Source of the DNA: DATKEJ01 sp963768715
GTDB lineage: Bacteria; Bacteroidota; Rhodothermia; Rhodothermales; DATKEJ01
NCBI GenBank assembly: GCA_963768715.1
Contig: CAVYJC010000003.1
Span: forward strand, 444,504-508,503
Direction: 5' to 3'
DNA length: 64,000 bases
Shown one piece after another: positions 61,923-64,000 of the stretch (positions are counted from its first letter, which is position 1; each line of letters opens with the position of its first letter). The notes beneath the pieces are model-generated. The model was not told the origin of the DNA and searched no databases. It saw only the letters and a list, made by a program, of their open reading frames with translations. The position numbers and the translations under genes are program-made.

Positions 61923-64000
61923 CTAATCTTGTCGACGTGTTCGATACTCGTCCGGCTGAATGCCGATCCGCTCGAACGGAATCCGCTCGAACCCGGGAAT
62001 CATCTCGAAAACCGCCGAGTGATCCCGTAACCCGAAATTGTCGTTGGCGCGATCGATGAACCCGGGGTCCTCGTAGGTGGTCCAGTTGTCGTGCACGTCG
62101 AGCTGAATGTTCGGGTAATCGAGGCGGATGACCTCCTCGTAGTCGACGATCAGGTTGCGCGCGAAGACGTTCCGGCTGGGGATCATCCCGTAGTACGTCT
62201 TCCCGTCGGGCATCAGGTCGAGCCAGTTAGTGAGTTCGGGATACCGTTCGCTGTAGGGAGGCTTCTTGATGTCGACCTGGTCTTTGAGGCGATGCTCCCA
62301 CTCCCCGCCCGGACCCCAGTAATACGGGATGTGCTTTATCGCCCACGTAAACCACATCGATTTGATGTGCAGGGCCGGACCGAAACCGTCGACGAAAACA
62401 TTGTTCGTGATGACGTTGTCGGATCCGGCGTTGTTGTAGACCGTGCCGTAGCTGGCCACGTTGCGGAAGACATTGCCGTGCACGATAGTGCCGCTCGTTG
62501 CGTCATCCAGATAAACCCCCATCCCCATTCGGTCGGGCCGGCCGATATCGTGGAAGAAGTTGTATCGCACGATGTTGCCGCGGGCGGACGGATCCCGGCC
62601 GATATCCCAGGGCGACGTGTCATCCGAGTCGAACCCGATGTCGTGGATGTGATTGTACTCGAACACGTGCTCGTTGCCGCGCACGACGATGGCCTGATAG
62701 TCGGACCCGAAGATTTCGTTGTTTGCCACCCGGTTGCCGACGCCGTCGACCTGGATCCCAGCCCAGATGAATTTGTAGCGCCGCTGGTTATTCCAGAAGC
62801 GGCTGTTTTCGACGGATGAGTGACCGGGCTCGAGGGTCGAACGGTCGCCGCCACCCAGGAAGACGCCGCCCGCACCGGTGTTATAGACGTCGCAGCTCCG
62901 GATGGTGTGGTCGTGGCCGGCGTTGCGGGTCCACGTCGTGTTGTGGTACAGGTGCGTGGCCAGACTTCCAACCCATTCGGATGCCGGTTCGCCTTCGTAA
63001 TCGTCGTGGGTAATGAAATCGACGGTCTGGCGCGCGCCTTGTCCGACCAGAATGCCGATCGTGCCCAGGTTGCGGATGGTGAGCCCGGCAAGGAGGTTGT
63101 GCTCACCCCCCTCCATGTAGATGCCCATCCCGCGACCGTATTCGAGCGTGATGTCCCGGATCGTCACGTATGAGGCGCCCATGATCGAGACGAGCGGGTC
63201 TTCGAGGATGGAGACGGCGATCTCAGTCCGATTCGCCGAGGCTTCGTCGGATCAACGACGTCGATCGGCTTTGTGGGCCAGAAGGATAGCTCTCCGGTAT
63301 CACGGTCGAGATACCATTCGCCAGGAGAATCGAGCTCGGAACGGATGTTCAATGCATAGTACTGCCGGTAGTCTTTCCCGGTGCCGACGCCGTACATGTG
63401 AGGGGAAGCGAGTTTGACGGTCTTCGTCTCGGGGTCGATGGATTCGACGAGGATCTTGTCGTCGGCGTATCCCCACATGAAGTTGCCCTGGAGCCAGACG
63501 TCTTTGAGGCCGACCCACCGTTCGTGCCGGTCGTCGGTGTACTCGAACGTCGCGCCGCGATTCGAGTAGTCTCGCACGCGGGGAACCGAGCCGGGATCGA
63601 TGACGCGGCCGATCTTCATGGACCCCTCGTTGGGATAGCGCGCCAGCTGCATGGCCTGGCGATCAAAGAACAGTTCGAGGGGGGCGGGGACGACCGGATG
63701 GCCGTGGCCGATTTGCACATGCTTCCCGAAATCCGTTATGCCGAGCGACGGCAGGTCGAATACAACGATTGAGTCGCCCTGCATTTCGCCGGCACTCGGG
63801 TCGAGAATTTCGCCTCCGATCAAGCGGACTTCCTCGCCCGGGTAAGCGCGATAGACGATGCGGCCTTGCTCGGTGCCGGAGTCGCGTTCGTCGAGGTGGA
63901 AGGTGGAGGTCAGGCGGTACGTGCCTTCTCGCAGGGTGATCGTTGCCCCTTCATCCGGGAGATTTCCCGATGCATTGGCGGCACGGACGGCGTCGCGGGC
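61923..64000 (-). pseudogene. large right-handed beta-helix protein, partial, one frameshift
   Basis: Continues beyond the right edge. From the edge: REGTYRLTSTFHLDERDSGT, YRAYPGEEVRLIGGEILDPS, PVVPAPLELFFDRQAMQLAR, GEWYLDRDTGELSFWP; then at about 63235 the frame shifts and NRTEIAVSILEDPLVSIMGA, SYVTIRDITLEYGRGMGIYM and many beta-helix coils (DHTIRSCDVYNTGAGGVFLG, HVFEYNHIHDIGFDSDDTSP) follow to the stop at 61923. One base missing on the plus strand near 63235 would join both. Such proteins (parallel beta-helix repeat, DUF1565/pectate-lyase-like) are secreted carbohydrate-active enzymes or lyases. At least 690 residues. Confidence 0.75.

Noticed and set aside
1..64000. tRNA, rRNA, riboswitch or transposase genes
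   Set aside because: Gaps were scanned by eye for cloverleaf ends, a B12 box near the CarH-like gene and IS-type frames; none could be supported.

Overview
The window looks like a chromosome segment of a Gram-negative bacterium of the Bacteroidota/Rhodothermota (FCB) group. Two large secreted proteins end in type IX secretion (T9SS) sorting tails of the 'NYPNPFNPTT' type. There is a Sec-type (clade II) nitrous oxide reductase cluster, an ECF sigma factor paired with a TPR serine/threonine kinase, and a PadR plus MacB-like permease pair with a permease prefix domain. Base composition is moderately GC-rich by eye (not computed). The lineage is an inference from these markers; no rRNA or tRNA gene was seen.

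Layout. 1-8.1 kb is a type I-E CRISPR-Cas locus read rightwards. The interference half (3' half of cas8e, cas11, cas7) is broken, cas5, cas6, cas1 and cas2 are open, and an array of 31 repeats follows. A decayed MNT-HEPN toxin-antitoxin pair sits inside the cas operon between cas8e and cas11, joined by start/stop overlaps on both sides. 8.3-10.3 kb holds three small leftward membrane proteins, a vapBC pair with a frameshifted toxin, and palindromic repeats. 10.3-14.5 kb is padR plus an FtsX/MacB permease and a His-rich outer-membrane protein, all with single-base frame breaks. 14.7-21.7 kb is housekeeping: der, nuoI, holA, an ECF sigma factor with a likely membrane anti-sigma partner, and a secreted hydrolase. 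21.8-24.5 kb is a secreted metalloprotease.

24.8-32.2 kb is a tightly packed anaerobic catabolic operon: a glycyl-radical activase, an unusual glycyl-radical enzyme whose active-site loop reads GCHWC, a UroD-like methyltransferase-family protein, and a CUT1-type ABC importer (lipoprotein plus two permeases, no ATPase). 32.5-43.5 kb has a mutarotase-symporter fusion, a methyltransferase, a five-repeat T9SS cargo protein flanked by two remnants of peptidase-S74 tails, and the sigma/kinase pair. 43.7-50.6 kb carries an IorAB-like molybdenum hydroxylase, an S74 protein, a CarH-like B12 regulator, a methyltransferase and an acetyltransferase. 50.8-57.6 kb is the nos cluster (rrf2-nosC-nosZ-nosL fusion-nosD-nosF-nosY, leftwards), allowing N2O respiration; a glycyl-radical enzyme in the same window fits a facultative anaerobe. 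58-64 kb has a sterol-desaturase-type hydroxylase, a TPR protein, a duplicated secreted protein, a YbjQ protein and a large beta-helix protein running off the edge.

Two patterns cut across the window. Many intergenic gaps are filled with degenerate tandem repeats whose unit sequence changes from place to place while the period stays 7 (or 8) bp; two such arrays end within a few bases of a start codon. And at least eight genes outside the cas operon carry one-base frame breaks, which may be real decay or consensus errors.
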